From NCBI RefSeq assembly GCF_014203275.1, contig NZ_JACHIP010000002.1, positions 1 to 64,000 of the forward strand: a DNA stretch of 64,000 nucleotides. The letters are read 5' to 3'. A program made the translations under genes and the position numbers. Within the stretch, counting starts at the first letter, position 1. Every line of letters starts with the position of its first letter. Under the pieces are notes generated by a model. It made no database searches, was not told the DNA's origin, and worked only from the letters and a program-made list of their open reading frames with translations. Below are positions 43,649-53,635 of the stretch, one piece after another. The DNA comes from Granulicella aggregans. GTDB taxonomy: Bacteria > Acidobacteriota > Terriglobia > Terriglobales > Acidobacteriaceae.

Positions 43649-46600
43649 TTAGAAATCGATCCTGAAAGCAGCCTGGCCCGTCCGGTTTCCGGCGTTTTCC
43701 GCAGTCTGCGGCCCCGTCAACTGCCCAAACAGAGAGTTGTCGATCGCCGTTACCGGCGGAGCGAAGTTAGTGTGGTTGAGGACGTTCGTGAACGTCGTCT
43801 CGAACCGCGCATGGATCCTCTCCGTTACCTTGAACTGCTTGGCGACGCCGAGGCTCACCGTCGCCGTGCCAGGTCCCTGTAACACTCCAACGCCAGAGTT
43901 ACCAAAGCGACCCGACCCGGCAGGGGTAGCGAGGAAGGACTGCCCATCGTATTTCACCGCGCCCGTAGTGCCGTTCGAGACGCGATCGGGACGAAGCAGA
44001 GCTCCACGGTTGACCACGTTTGTATTCGACTGATCGGCGGAACTGCTGATGCTGGGGGTAAGCCATGGCCCGGTCTCAAGCAGCGTGATGGTGGTCACGT
44101 CCCAGCCTCCGAAGAAAGCGTCCGTAAGCCGGCTCGAGTTCATGAACTTGCGTCCTTCACCGAAAGGAAGCTGGTAGACGCCAGTCAGCAGCATCCGGTT
44201 GCGGCGAGTGCCCTCCACGTTACCAAGGTTTCGCTTGACGTTGAAACGATCCGTGATGGGCAGACCGTAGTTCACCTCGCCCGCAAAGGCGCTAGGAGCG
44301 TCACCCTGGTTGTCGGCGACGTTCTTTGCGTAGGTGTAGTTCGCGTTGAAGTAGAGCCCGTGCTGCATCCTGTGGGTCGCCTCCAGCTCAAAAGCGTGGT
44401 AGTTCGACTCACCAGCATTCAGCGTGCTATAGAGCTCAATCCAGTTGAGGTAAGGCGAGCGCGGATCGACGTAGGGACTAACCGCAGTCGTCGTGAACGG
44501 AGTGGTGCTCGCCGGAATCTGGTTCAGGTCCTCCGTGATGCTGAGCCTGTAGGAGTGCATGCCGACATAGCTGGCACGCACTGAGGTTGCGCTTGAGAGT
44601 TCGTGCTCCACCGTGACGTTCCACTGGTTCGCTTGGGGATCGCGAAAGTTCGGATCGACGCCCTGGTCAAGACCGCCTCCACCGATCTGTGCCGTAGTGC
44701 TTGAGGGTGCGGTATTCGGAAAGACGATCTGCGGCGTATTTGCTCCCGCCGTATTCGCATTTGAGTACGTGTGCAGGTTAGAGGTCGGGTTGCCGCTGTT
44801 GTTGAACGATAACGGCCCGAGGTTTGTCATGGTGTAGATACCGAAGCCGGCCCGCACGACCGTCTTTGTGTCGTTGAACGGACGATAGGCGATCGACACC
44901 CGCGGCTGGAAGTTGCCCTTGTAGGTATTGCGAAGACTCTGCGGCAAGTGGTCCTGGCTTGCCGTCAAGTACTTCGTGCAAGGCAGGCTGTTGTTGTTTA
45001 GATTGCATGCGTTGAAGGACTGCTGGAAGGCGACATTCGACGAGGTAATTTTTTGGCTAGTGAGATAGCCAGCGAGCTCATCGGGAACCACAATCGCATT
45101 CGTCTTGGCATCGAAGTTGGCGAGGTTGCCACCGTCTTCCTGGAAGCCGGGTAGGATCTGCCAGCGCAGGCCATAGCTCAACGTAATGCGGCTGCTTAGC
45201 TGGAACTCGTCCTGCGCGAAGATGCTGTACTGGTTGGCAGTCCCGCCTACGTCCGGGCTGGACACAGCGAAGTTCAGCGTAGTCGGTGCGCCTTCGAGAA
45301 AGTCGCCGAATGCGTTTCCCGTGAAGTTGGGCTGAAAGGTGAAGCTGCCAAAGTCATCCGACGCAAACGCAGGAGCGAAGCTCTCCAGGTCGAAATACCG
45401 CACATGACGAATATCAAGCCCCGCCTTCAGCGTGTGCTTCCCGAGGGTGTAGGTCACGTTGTCGCTGAACTGTAGCGTCTTCGATTGAGTGATGCCTGCC
45501 TTGTCGCGGCCGATCGGCGTGAAGTTGGTTCCTGCATTGAAGTTGAAGGTCGGGAAGGCATGCGTCAACGGGTGCTGGCTGATATCCACCCCCGTCAGAT
45601 CTAGTTGGCTCAGCGCGTCGGAACCCTGAATGGGGAAGTCGACGCTCGTGACAACATTGGTAAAGCCGAAGCGAAACTCGTTCAGCAGCTTTGGAGTGAT
45701 CGTGTAGGTATGCGAGACCAGCAGGCTGCGATTGTGCACGGAATCGATATCGTCGGGAAGGAAAGGATTCGCGAAGCTCGACGTGATGTTCTTTCGGCTG
45801 AACCGCGCATAAGCCGACTGCTTCGACGAGATAGTCTGATCGAGCCGGATATCCGCACCATCCGTGCGTGCCGGTGTCGATTGGAAGTTGGTGTAGTTGA
45901 TCGTGCTGGCATCCGCGCCGTTGCCGACGTTCGGCAACGGGATATAGTTCAGAACCGCCTTGGCTGTAGGACTGATCTGCGACGCAGCGATCTGCGATCC
46001 GCCAATGTCAGAGAGATCGCCCGTGCGGTCTTTCGCTGTCGGCACGACAAACTGCTGCAACGTCGCCGTGCTGCGACGGTTGCCTTCGTAGTCCGCGAAG
46101 AAAAACGTCTTGCTGTGGCCGTCGTAAAGATGAGGAAGCACGACCGGCCCATTGAGCGAGAATCCAAAGGTGTTGAACTTCTTGGGGGCCTTACCGTCAA
46201 AGCCATACGGGTTCGCATCCAGCGCCTGGTTCTGCAGATACTCAAAGACGCTGCCGTGGATTTGATTCGTTCCATTCTTCGTCGTGAACGTAACATCGCC
46301 AATCTGCGAGAACTCCGCGCTGTTGTTGAACGCTGTCACCTTGACCGCAGCGATTCCCTCCTGCGACGGATACGCATCCTGCAGCGCTCCGTTCTGACGC
46401 ACGTTCGCCGTGGAGATGCCGTCAACTGAGAAGTTCACCATCGACGAACTCGCGCCACCGAGAGCGATGTTGCCTGAACTATCCGTCTGCACATTGGGTG
46501 AAAGCGCCAGCGAGCCAAGCGGGCTGGTCGTCGTCGCACGATTGTTCAGCGGAAGCTGCGTCATCTCGATATTCGTCTTCGAATCACCAAGCGTGGCGTT

Positions 46601-47038
46601 CTCCGAGTTGATCTGGTCGGAGCTCGAGGTCACCTCGACAGTCGTCGTCTCTGCGGCAACGTTCATCGTGGTCGGGATGCGCAAATCCTGCCGTGCCTCG
46701 ATCGAGAGACCCGAGACGACCGTGTCCGCAAAGCCGTCGCGATGCGCTCGCAGGCTGTACTTGCCAGCCTTCACATTCTCGAAGACGAAGTTGCCATCGG
46801 TGTCCGTGGAGACAGTGCGGTCAGTGTTCTCGTCCATGCTGTGCAGGGTGAGTTGCGTCCCGGGAATCGCTGCCCCCGTGGAGTCCTGCACCGTACCGCG
46901 CATGCTGCCAAAAGTAGATTGCCCATGCGCCATCGCCGCGGATGCGACGAGGATAAATAGAAGAATCGCCGCTGAAATCGCTGATTTTTTGCTGCCGATC
47001 AAATTCTCGTTCGTCGAACAGCCTCTAAAGAAGTTCAC
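43649..47038 (-). CDS. TonB-dependent receptor with carboxypeptidase-like domain (Oar type)
   Basis: 1129 residues. A hydrophobic signal ends at about ATMAHGQS (residue 40). Residues 42-125 form a carboxypeptidase-regulatory-like beta-sandwich (GSMRGTVQDSTGAAIPGTQLTL), then a plug domain with a Gly/Ser-rich core, and a large beta-barrel ending in Phe (AAFRIDF), the signal for outer-membrane insertion. Such Oar-like receptors are expanded in Acidobacteriota and are thought to import oligosaccharides or peptides. There is no partner gene, so the ligand is unknown. Length is typical. Confidence 0.92.
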   Translation of the reverse strand: MNFFRGCSTNENLIGSKKSAISAAILLFILVASAAMAHGQSTFGSMRGTVQDSTGAAIPGTQLTLHSMDENTDRTVSTDTDGNFVFENVKAGKYSLRAHRDGFADTVVSGLSIEARQDLRIPTTMNVAAETTTVEVTSSSDQINSENATLGDSKTNIEMTQLPLNNRATTTSPLGSLALSPNVQTDSSGNIALGGASSSMVNFSVDGISTANVRQNGALQDAYPSQEGIAAVKVTAFNNSAEFSQIGDVTFTTKNGTNQIHGSVFEYLQNQALDANPYGFDGKAPKKFNTFGFSLNGPVVLPHLYDGHSKTFFFADYEGNRRSTATLQQFVVPTAKDRTGDLSDIGGSQIAASQISPTAKAVLNYIPLPNVGNGADASTINYTNFQSTPARTDGADIRLDQTISSKQSAYARFSRKNITSSFANPFLPDDIDSVHNRSLLVSHTYTITPKLLNEFRFGFTNVVTSVDFPIQGSDALSQLDLTGVDISQHPLTHAFPTFNFNAGTNFTPIGRDKAGITQSKTLQFSDNVTYTLGKHTLKAGLDIRHVRYFDLESFAPAFASDDFGSFTFQPNFTGNAFGDFLEGAPTTLNFAVSSPDVGGTANQYSIFAQDEFQLSSRITLSYGLRWQILPGFQEDGGNLANFDAKTNAIVVPDELAGYLTSQKITSSNVAFQQSFNACNLNNNSLPCTKYLTASQDHLPQSLRNTYKGNFQPRVSIAYRPFNDTKTVVRAGFGIYTMTNLGPLSFNNSGNPTSNLHTYSNANTAGANTPQIVFPNTAPSSTTAQIGGGGLDQGVDPNFRDPQANQWNVTVEHELSSATSVRASYVGMHSYRLSITEDLNQIPASTTPFTTTAVSPYVDPRSPYLNWIELYSTLNAGESNYHAFELEATHRMQHGLYFNANYTYAKNVADNQGDAPSAFAGEVNYGLPITDRFNVKRNLGNVEGTRRNRMLLTGVYQLPFGEGRKFMNSSRLTDAFFGGWDVTTITLLETGPWLTPSISSSADQSNTNVVNRGALLRPDRVSNGTTGAVKYDGQSFLATPAGSGRFGNSGVGVLQGPGTATVSLGVAKQFKVTERIHARFETTFTNVLNHTNFAPPVTAIDNSLFGQLTGPQTAENAGNRTGQAAFRIDF

Positions 47039-47153
47039 CTTGAATCACCTCATATGCCGAAAAACCCGGCATTCCCAGTGAACCTCTTCTGCCGTTAGCA
47101 AGGCATAACCTTGTCCTTTACGGTTTGCTTATGGCGCTCTCGCTATAGTCGGA

Positions 47154-48614
47154 ATGGGACGGCATAGGGTAATGGCAGCAGGCACAATACAGGAAAGAGT
47201 TCTGAAGGCATCAGCCGGATGCGCTATTGCCATCGTGCTGACCCTCGCTGCCTTCCGTCTGCACCTGAACCTCTCCGCTGCGACATCGCTTCATCTCTTT
47301 CTCATCGCCGCGATCGCCCTGCGCTGGGGCTTGTTCGAGGCAACCGTCGTCTCCATGCTCTCAGTGCTCTGTCTCGACTACTTCTTCACCGACCCGCTCT
47401 TCGTCCTCTACATCACTGACTCGCGCGACTGGATAGCGATGGTCACCTTTGAGGCAGCGGCCCTGCTTGTCAGCACACTCTCGAACCAGACCAACCGGCA
47501 TGCCCGCGAAGCTGAAGTCCATCGTGACCAGTTGCAGAAACTCTACGAGCTAAGCCAGCAGATTCTCCTGCTCGACCGCGATGCTGCCGTTGAGCAGCGC
47601 CTCACCAGCGTCATCCTTTCAACGCTGCAGATCCAAGGCATCACTCTCTGGAACGCATACGATCTCCATCTCTCCCGCAGTGGCAATTGCACTCTCTCCG
47701 ACGACGAGGTGCGCTCCGTTTTCCATCTCAACATCACGCAGGACGACCCGGAAGCTGCGATGTCTCGCCGCGTGCTGCGCGCGGGAACACGGCCCATCGG
47801 TGCGCTTATCCTCTGCGGCCATACCCTCGATTCGGCAACCGTCAACGCCGTTGCCGCGCTCGTCGCGGTCGCGATGGAGAGAGCGCGTTCCTTCTCGACC
47901 GAGTCCGACGCGAAGGCCGCCAAACAGAGCGAACAACTTCGCTCTGCGATCCTCGATGGGCTCGCCCATGCCTTCAAAAGTCCCCTGACTACGATCCTCA
48001 CCTCAAGCTCCGGGCTGCTGGCAATGGATACACTCTCTGGCACTGAACAAAGACTCGTCACCATGATCGACCATCAGGCGAGCCGGATGAATGATCTCGC
48101 GACCCATCTGCTCTCGACCGCCAGGCTCGATGGCGGCGACCTGAAGCTGAAGCGCGAGTCGATCGATGTGAATGAGGTAGTGCGGCAGACCGCTGACGCG
48201 TCCTCTCCCGAGATCGCGGGCCATGCAATCGATGTGCTCGTCTCAGCCCAACCGCGTCTCGTGAAGGCTGACAGGAAGCTGATCCAGATGGCATTACTGC
48301 AGTTGCTGGACAACGCCTGCAAGTACGGCCTTCCCGGCTCCAGCGTCGCCGTGCAGGTCAGCGAAGAGCAGTCTGAGTTCTTGATCAGTGTGACCAACCA
48401 AGGTTCCTTCATTCCCGCTGACGAACGGGAAAAAGTATTCCAGCGTTTCTACCGTTGCGCCGAATCAGCGCGCGCCGTGTCCGGTACTGGAATCGGTCTC
48501 TCCGTCGTGCGCCGCATCACGGAAGCACACCACGGCCGGGCCTTCGTCAGCAGCGACCGCACAACCGGGACGACCTTCACGATCACCCTACCGAGAACCG
48601 CAGGAGGCGAATAG
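47154..48614 (+). CDS. Short KdpD-like sensor histidine kinase
   Basis: 486 residues. Four hydrophobic helices in the first 110 residues match the KdpD DUF4118 membrane domain (LHLFLIAAIALRWGLFEATVV, DYFFTDPLF). A GAF-like region follows, then a HisKA with the phospho-acceptor His near residue 271 (LAHAFKSPL) and a HATPase with DNACKYG and SGTGIGLSV. The N-terminal KdpD and Usp domains of full KdpD are absent. The response regulator gene follows 2 bp after the stop. A potassium or turgor signal is inferred from the family and neighbours. Confidence 0.87.
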   Translation: MGRHRVMAAGTIQERVLKASAGCAIAIVLTLAAFRLHLNLSAATSLHLFLIAAIALRWGLFEATVVSMLSVLCLDYFFTDPLFVLYITDSRDWIAMVTFEAAALLVSTLSNQTNRHAREAEVHRDQLQKLYELSQQILLLDRDAAVEQRLTSVILSTLQIQGITLWNAYDLHLSRSGNCTLSDDEVRSVFHLNITQDDPEAAMSRRVLRAGTRPIGALILCGHTLDSATVNAVAALVAVAMERARSFSTESDAKAAKQSEQLRSAILDGLAHAFKSPLTTILTSSSGLLAMDTLSGTEQRLVTMIDHQASRMNDLATHLLSTARLDGGDLKLKRESIDVNEVVRQTADASSPEIAGHAIDVLVSAQPRLVKADRKLIQMALLQLLDNACKYGLPGSSVAVQVSEEQSEFLISVTNQGSFIPADEREKVFQRFYRCAESARAVSGTGIGLSVVRRITEAHHGRAFVSSDRTTGTTFTITLPRTAGGE

Positions 48615-48616
48615 CA

Positions 48617-49339
48617 ATGGAGCAGAACAACAGGATCCTGGTCGTCGAAGACGATGCCGGAATCCGCCGCAGCCTCTTCGAGACACTCGGCGCCCTCGGC
48701 TTCTCTGTCGGCGAGGCCCACAACGGCGAAGAAGCCCAGCAGCGCCTTCGCATGGTGACCTACAACGCTGTCCTCCTCGACATCAACATGCCCGGCATGG
48801 GCGGCATAGAGACCTGCCGCCGCATCTCGCAGCAACATCCCGGACTTCCAATCATCATGCTGACGGTACGCGACGAAGAAGACGACATCGTCGAGGCGCT
48901 CGACGCGGGAGCCTCTGATTTCGTCACCAAGCCCTTTCAGATCCGCGAACTCACAGCCCGGATTCGTGCCGTAGTCCGCCGCCAGAATGCACCACTTGCC
49001 ACCACCGAGCCCCTGACCGTCGTCGGCGAGATCTCCCTTGACGCAGACCGGCGGCGCGTCGAAAAGCGCGGCGAACAGATCCACCTCGCGCCAAAGGAAT
49101 TCGAGACACTGCGTTACCTGATGCAGCACGCCGGCCGTCCAGTTCGCCACGAGCGCCTTCTCGCCTCGGTTTGGGGTCCGCTCTACGGCACGGAGCGCGA
49201 GTATCTTCGCGTCATCGTCAACCAGCTAAGAAAGAAGATCGAGGATGACCCCTCGCATCCCGCCTACATCCTCACCGAGAGCCACATTGGCTATCGCTTC
49301 CGGCCGAGCCTGGACGAAACAGAGGAGGCAGGTCGCTAA
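48617..49339 (+). CDS. KdpE/OmpR-family response regulator
   Basis: 240 residues from the ATG at 48617; GGAGG lies inside the end of the kinase gene. The receiver has the phospho-acceptor Asp55 in LLDINMPG, acidic EDD at 11-13 and Lys in TKPF. The C-terminal winged helix has the OmpR pattern ending YRVIVNQLRKKIEDDPSHP-like and HIGYRF. It should be phosphorylated by the upstream kinase and control the neighbouring transporter. Confidence 0.92.
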   Translation: MEQNNRILVVEDDAGIRRSLFETLGALGFSVGEAHNGEEAQQRLRMVTYNAVLLDINMPGMGGIETCRRISQQHPGLPIIMLTVRDEEDDIVEALDAGASDFVTKPFQIRELTARIRAVVRRQNAPLATTEPLTVVGEISLDADRRRVEKRGEQIHLAPKEFETLRYLMQHAGRPVRHERLLASVWGPLYGTEREYLRVIVNQLRKKIEDDPSHPAYILTESHIGYRFRPSLDETEEAGR

Positions 49340-49342
49340 GTG

Positions 49343-49549
49343 ATGAAATCCGCCGCAGATGAAAAGCCCATCCAGGGTAGCCACGCTAACCCCAGATTCC
49401 TCTTCTTCCTCAAAGCGAAGAAGATCTCGGACTCCGAAGAGCCGCCCGCAAAAGATAGCCGCAGGACCGAACTGGCAGCCATGGTTCTTTGCGCCGTGGT
49501 GCTCTTCGCCATCGTCGTCCTTGTCTTTCGCGCCTTCCACCCCTCATGA
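49343..49549 (+). CDS. Small single-span membrane protein
   Basis: 68 residues from the ATG at 49343 (a GTG precedes it directly). The N-terminal half is polar and the C-terminal end is one helix (LAAMVLCAVVLFAIVVLVF). It starts 3 bp after the regulator stop, so it belongs to the kinase operon. It may be an accessory subunit of the kinase or transporter; inference only. Confidence 0.6.
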   Translation: MKSAADEKPIQGSHANPRFLFFLKAKKISDSEEPPAKDSRRTELAAMVLCAVVLFAIVVLVFRAFHPS

Positions 49550-49651
49550 CGACGCGTCCAGGGAGCTGCCTGCCTTTGCGACTTGCTTTTGGCGATCGAA
49601 GTAGTCTACCGGGGTTGATATCTGTCCCTGTAACGAACAGTCGGAGCACAA

Positions 49652-51514
49652 ATGTCTTTCTTCCATCTCGTAGCTGGCAAACCGCTCGCAACCTCTGAAG
49701 AACGAGCGGAGCATATTGGCCCCATATCCGGCATCCCGGTCTTCGGTCTGGACGCTCTCAGCTCCGCCGCATACGGCCCCGAAGCAGCGCTCACCCTGCT
49801 CATCCCTCTTGGCATGGCTGGCATCGCGCACATCGTCCCCATCAGCTTCGCCATCATCGCCCTGCTGGCCATCGTCTTCTTCTCGTACCGCCAAACCATC
49901 GAGGCATATCCCAACGGCGGCGGCAGCTACACCGTAGCCAGCGAGAATCTGGGCGAGACAGCCGGCCTACTTGCCGCTGCTGCGCTCATGATCGACTACA
50001 TCCTCAACGCTGCCGTAGGCATCTCCGCAGGCGTCGAGGCGCTCGTATCCGCCTTCCCTTCCCTGCTGCCGCATACCCTCGCCTTCTGCCTCGGCATCCT
50101 TGCCATCCTCACCCTCATCAACATGCGCGGCACCAAGGACACGGGCATCGCGTTCCTCATCCCGACCTACATGTTCATCGGGACCCTGCTGTTCGTCCTC
50201 GGACTCGGGGCCTTCCGCGTCATCGCATCCCACGGCCATCCCATCCCGGTCATCGCGCCGCCACGCCTGCCCATCGCTACATCGATGCTCTCGCTCTGGC
50301 TGCTGGCCAAGGTCTTCTCCAGCGGATGCGCAGCCATGACCGGAGTGGAAGCCGTCTCAAACGGCGTCGCCGCCTTCCGTGAGCCGACCCAGCGCAACGC
50401 GAAGAAGACGCTGACCATCATTATCGTGCTGCTGATGGTCCTGCTCGGCGGGATCGCCCTGCTATGCCGGGCCTACAGCATCGGGGCAACCGATCCCACC
50501 AGCGCCGGCTACCAGAGCGTGCTCTCTCAGCTCCTTGCCGCCGTCATTGGACGCGGCTGGTTCTACTACATCGGCAGTGCCTCCATCCTGCTCGTGCTCG
50601 CGCTCTCGGCCAACACCTCTTACGCAGACTTCCCTCGTCTTACCCGTGCCATCGCGATGCACGACTACCTGCCGCATGTCTTCAAGATCCGCGGCCGCCG
50701 CCTGCTCTACTCCCACGGCATAGTCGCCCTGGTGGGATTCACCGCAGCACTCCTCATCGCATTCGGAGGAATCACCGACCGACTCATCCCGCTCTTCGCC
50801 ATAGGAGCCTTCCTCGCCTTTACCCTCTCGCAGGCCGGGATGGTCATCCACTGGAAGAATCAGACCGGCCCGGGCCGCCACTACCGGATGATCGTCAACG
50901 GCATTGGTGCCGTCGCCACCGGCATCACGCTCCTCGTCGTTCTGGTGGCAAAGTTCGCCTCAGGCGCATGGATCGTAGCCATCCTCATTCCATTACTGAT
51001 GTTCCTGATGATCGGCATCAAGCGGCACTACAAAGGCGTCGAGACCGCCACCGCGACCGACTGTCCAATTCGTGTCGACAACCTCGCATCGCCATTGGTC
51101 ATCGTCCCGCTCGACCGCTGGTCCCGCATCACCGAGAAGGGCCTCCGCTTTGCCATGAAGCTGAGCGATCACGTCGAAGCCGTCCATGTCGACGCCGAAG
51201 AGTGCCGCAACGAGGTCGACGCCATGTGGAATCGCAACGTGGCCGCTCCCTTGGCCCAGGCGGGCCGAGAAGTTCCTAAGCTGGTCTTCGTCCCCTCGCC
51301 GTATCGCTTCGTCTTGATGCCTCTGGTCGACCACATCTTCCAAATCGAACGAGAGCATCCCGACCGTCAGATCGCCGTCCTCGTCCCCGAGTTGGTCGTG
51401 AAGCACTGGTGGCAAGCCCCCCTGCACAACCAGCGAGCGCAACTGCTGAAGCTCCTGCTTCTGCTGCGCGGCAACCAGCGCATCATGGTGATCAACATCC
51501 CCTGGTATCTGTAG
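49652..51514 (+). CDS. KimA-like potassium importer (APC superfamily)
   Basis: 620 residues. About twelve membrane helices cover residues 25-450; the family blocks GLDALSSAAYG, FSYRQTIEAYPNGGGSY, FSSGCAAMTGVEAVSNG and FGGITDRLIPLFAIG align by eye with Bacillus KimA (YdaO). The C-terminal 150 residues form a cytoplasmic domain. KimA is a high-affinity K+/H+ symporter. Position behind a KdpDE-like pair supports a potassium role. I see no c-di-AMP (ydaO-type) riboswitch in the 100-bp upstream gap. Confidence 0.82.
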   Translation: MSFFHLVAGKPLATSEERAEHIGPISGIPVFGLDALSSAAYGPEAALTLLIPLGMAGIAHIVPISFAIIALLAIVFFSYRQTIEAYPNGGGSYTVASENLGETAGLLAAAALMIDYILNAAVGISAGVEALVSAFPSLLPHTLAFCLGILAILTLINMRGTKDTGIAFLIPTYMFIGTLLFVLGLGAFRVIASHGHPIPVIAPPRLPIATSMLSLWLLAKVFSSGCAAMTGVEAVSNGVAAFREPTQRNAKKTLTIIIVLLMVLLGGIALLCRAYSIGATDPTSAGYQSVLSQLLAAVIGRGWFYYIGSASILLVLALSANTSYADFPRLTRAIAMHDYLPHVFKIRGRRLLYSHGIVALVGFTAALLIAFGGITDRLIPLFAIGAFLAFTLSQAGMVIHWKNQTGPGRHYRMIVNGIGAVATGITLLVVLVAKFASGAWIVAILIPLLMFLMIGIKRHYKGVETATATDCPIRVDNLASPLVIVPLDRWSRITEKGLRFAMKLSDHVEAVHVDAEECRNEVDAMWNRNVAAPLAQAGREVPKLVFVPSPYRFVLMPLVDHIFQIEREHPDRQIAVLVPELVVKHWWQAPLHNQRAQLLKLLLLLRGNQRIMVINIPWYL

Positions 51515-51518
51515 CGAC

Positions 51519-51565
51519 GCTTCAAGAGAAAGCCCAGGCCGCAGTCCGGGCTCTTCTCTTGAAGC
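51519..51565. terminator. Bidirectional terminator between transporter and rtcB
   Basis: A 17/18-nt stem with one short bulge (GCTTCAAGAGAA outer arms, GCCC/GGGC inner arms) lies between two convergent genes. Confidence 0.65.
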
Positions 51566-51577
51566 TGCTTTGAAGAC

Positions 51578-52759
51578 TCAATCCTTATAAGGATCGAACT
51601 CGTTTGCACCGGCCATAGCAACGCCCAGCGGAGTCAGCGTGTGCAGCACACGGATCGTCTCCCCATGCGCCGCCAACACCTCGTTCAACCGCTTGTAGCA
51701 GTGCGGCGACTCGTCTACTCCGCCGCCACGCAGCACGACGTTCGAACGCGTCAGCCACTCCTGCATCATCTCAGGCTTGATGAGGCCCTCGCGCTTGACC
51801 ACACCGGTCTTACGATCGGTGACACCAGTCGCCTGCTTACGGCCCATCACACGGCCAGCGCCATGCACCGTGCTGTAGAGCGCAGTGACCGACTCCGGGC
51901 TATCCACACCTTCGAGAATCACCGACATCTCGCCCATCGTCCCGCCGACAAATCCAAGCTGCCCCGGAAACGCAGGCGTCGCTCCTTTACGGCAGACCCA
52001 GAGCTTCTTGCCGTTGTGCTCTTCCAGCCACGCGAAGTTGTGATGGTTGTGTACTTCCTCCTCAATCGTCGCTCCCAGCAGCTTCGCAACACGCGCGCAG
52101 ACCCAATCACGGCCGGCGTAGGCGTACTCCCCGCCCAACTGCATGGCGTGGATGTACTGCGAACCTAAGTCGCTCTCGACATCGAGAAAGACCGGATCGA
52201 CCATCATTCCATCGGACGCTCCCGCAGCCTTCAGGAACCATGTCGCAATGCCATGACCAAGACCCCTGCTACCGAAGTGAACTCCGACCCAGACACGGTC
52301 CTGCTCATCGACGAAGATGTCGACGTAGTGGTTACCGCTTCCGATCGTCCCCAACTGCGCGTTGGCCTTGTGCCGTAGAGGCTTCGCCGCTTCCGTGTTC
52401 CAGCCTTCGTGCGTATCGGTGATGAACGGTGAGTCGTCGTTGCGCTCACGGTTCTTCCGCCCCACTCCAAAGGACAACGTCTGCCAGATGTCATCCATGA
52501 TCTTGTGGATGTTCTGACGCACTTCGGCACCGGGGATATCGAGGCGCACGGCCTTGTTTCCGCAGGCGATATCGAAACCCACGGCGGTGGGGCTGATGCG
52601 GCCCTCGGAGGCGATCACGCCACCAATCGGCACGCCGTAACCGAGATGGCCATCGGCCATCAGTGCGAAGTACTCGGCATGGCGGGCACAGACCTTCGCC
52701 TGCTCCAGCGTGTTGTCTTCATGCTTTCCCCACACAGGGATTTCATCGATGAACTGCAT
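51578..52759 (-). CDS. rtcB: RtcB family RNA-splicing ligase
   Basis: 393 residues. DGHLGYGVPIGGV, FDIACGNKAVR (metal Asp and Cys), GTIGSGNHYVDI, HFGSRGLGHGIA and the C-terminal GRVMGRKQATG with the guanylated-His region identify RtcB. It joins RNA 2',3'-cyclic phosphate or 3'-phosphate to 5'-OH ends with GTP and Mn2+. It is shorter than archaeal RtcB with its intein-free minimal core. No rtcA, rtcR or archease is adjacent, so its RNA repair targets are unclear here. Confidence 0.92.
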   Translation of the reverse strand: MQFIDEIPVWGKHEDNTLEQAKVCARHAEYFALMADGHLGYGVPIGGVIASEGRISPTAVGFDIACGNKAVRLDIPGAEVRQNIHKIMDDIWQTLSFGVGRKNRERNDDSPFITDTHEGWNTEAAKPLRHKANAQLGTIGSGNHYVDIFVDEQDRVWVGVHFGSRGLGHGIATWFLKAAGASDGMMVDPVFLDVESDLGSQYIHAMQLGGEYAYAGRDWVCARVAKLLGATIEEEVHNHHNFAWLEEHNGKKLWVCRKGATPAFPGQLGFVGGTMGEMSVILEGVDSPESVTALYSTVHGAGRVMGRKQATGVTDRKTGVVKREGLIKPEMMQEWLTRSNVVLRGGGVDESPHCYKRLNEVLAAHGETIRVLHTLTPLGVAMAGANEFDPYKD

Positions 52760-52856
52760 TGCTGTATTCCTTTCTCGACAGGAATCAACGAGCGTTGACT
52801 CGCGATATTCCAGTCAGGCTGGGTGCGGCCGTCGCGCGAATCGCTTCGAACGCAAA

Positions 52857-52884
52857 TGAAAAGCCCAGGCTGTCGCCTGGGCTT
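52857..52884 (-). terminator. Terminator of the rplM-rpsI-rpsB-tsf transcript
   Basis: On the minus strand a 9-bp AAGCCCAGG/CCTGGGCTT stem is followed by TTCATTT, 28 bp after the tsf stop. Confidence 0.8.
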
Positions 52885-52912
52885 GTTAGTCAAACGGATT
52901 AGGAAGCTCGGC

Positions 52913-53578
52913 TTACGCCTGGGGTGCTTCCTCCGTTGATACTTTAGCCGTGGCTAGGGTCGAATTCGGTTCGCCGATCTTGAATCTTGCGAAGCGACGG
53001 ACGCTGATGTTCTCGCCGAGTTTTGCAACCTTCGACGCGATGATCTGCGCGATGGACTGCGACTGGTCCTTGATGAAGGGCTGTTCCAACAGGCAGAACT
53101 CCTCGTAGAACTTGCCGAGCTTGCCCTCGAGCATCTTCTCGACGATCGCCGCTGGCTTTCCGCTAGCAGCAGCCTGGGCGCGATAGATCTCCTTCTCGCG
53201 CTCGATGTCGCCTTCGGTCACTTCGTCCTTGCCCACATAACGCGGGTCAACGGCGGCGATGTGCATGGCGATGTCCTTCAGCAGCTCCTGGAAGTCGTCG
53301 GTGCGCGCAACGAAGTCCGACTCGCAGTTCAGTTCGAGCAGGACGCCGATCTTGCCGCCGGCGTGGATGTAGGTACCTACAGCACCCTCGTTGGTCGAGC
53401 GCGAAGCCTTCTTGGCAGCCGAAGCCATGCCGCGCTTGCGCAGCACGACGAACGCGCCTTCCATATCGCCCTTGGCTTCCTGCAGGGCCTTCAAGCAGTC
53501 GCCCATCGGCGCGCCGGACTTCTCGCGGAGTTCCTTCACCAGCTTGGCATCAACTTTTACTGCGGTCTCGGTAGACAT
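52913..53578 (-). CDS. tsf: Elongation factor Ts
   Basis: 221 residues from the ATG at 53578, with AAGGA 6 nt upstream. LVKELREKSGAPMGDCLKALQEAKGD is the N-terminal helix pair, here split by the family TD-x-x-x-C motif, and ELNCESDFVARTDDF is the Tu-binding core. It catalyses GDP release from EF-Tu. It is shorter than the 283-residue E. coli protein, like other short forms. It follows rpsB as usual. Confidence 0.96.
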   Translation of the reverse strand: MSTETAVKVDAKLVKELREKSGAPMGDCLKALQEAKGDMEGAFVVLRKRGMASAAKKASRSTNEGAVGTYIHAGGKIGVLLELNCESDFVARTDDFQELLKDIAMHIAAVDPRYVGKDEVTEGDIEREKEIYRAQAAASGKPAAIVEKMLEGKLGKFYEEFCLLEQPFIKDQSQSIAQIIASKVAKLGENISVRRFARFKIGEPNSTLATAKVSTEEAPQA

Positions 53579-53635
53579 GATCATCCTTGATAGTGCACTT
53601 GCTTCGGCCAGCCCTTATGGATGGCACTTGTAGGA

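Noticed and set aside
45605..46429. Plus-strand frame of 274 codons inside the TonB receptor gene
   Set aside because: Arg-rich shadow of the receptor coding strand with no domain or ribosome site.
49550..49651. c-di-AMP (ydaO-type) riboswitch before the KimA-like gene
   Set aside because: The gap is only about 100 bp and shows none of the conserved ydaO-type motifs I would expect.
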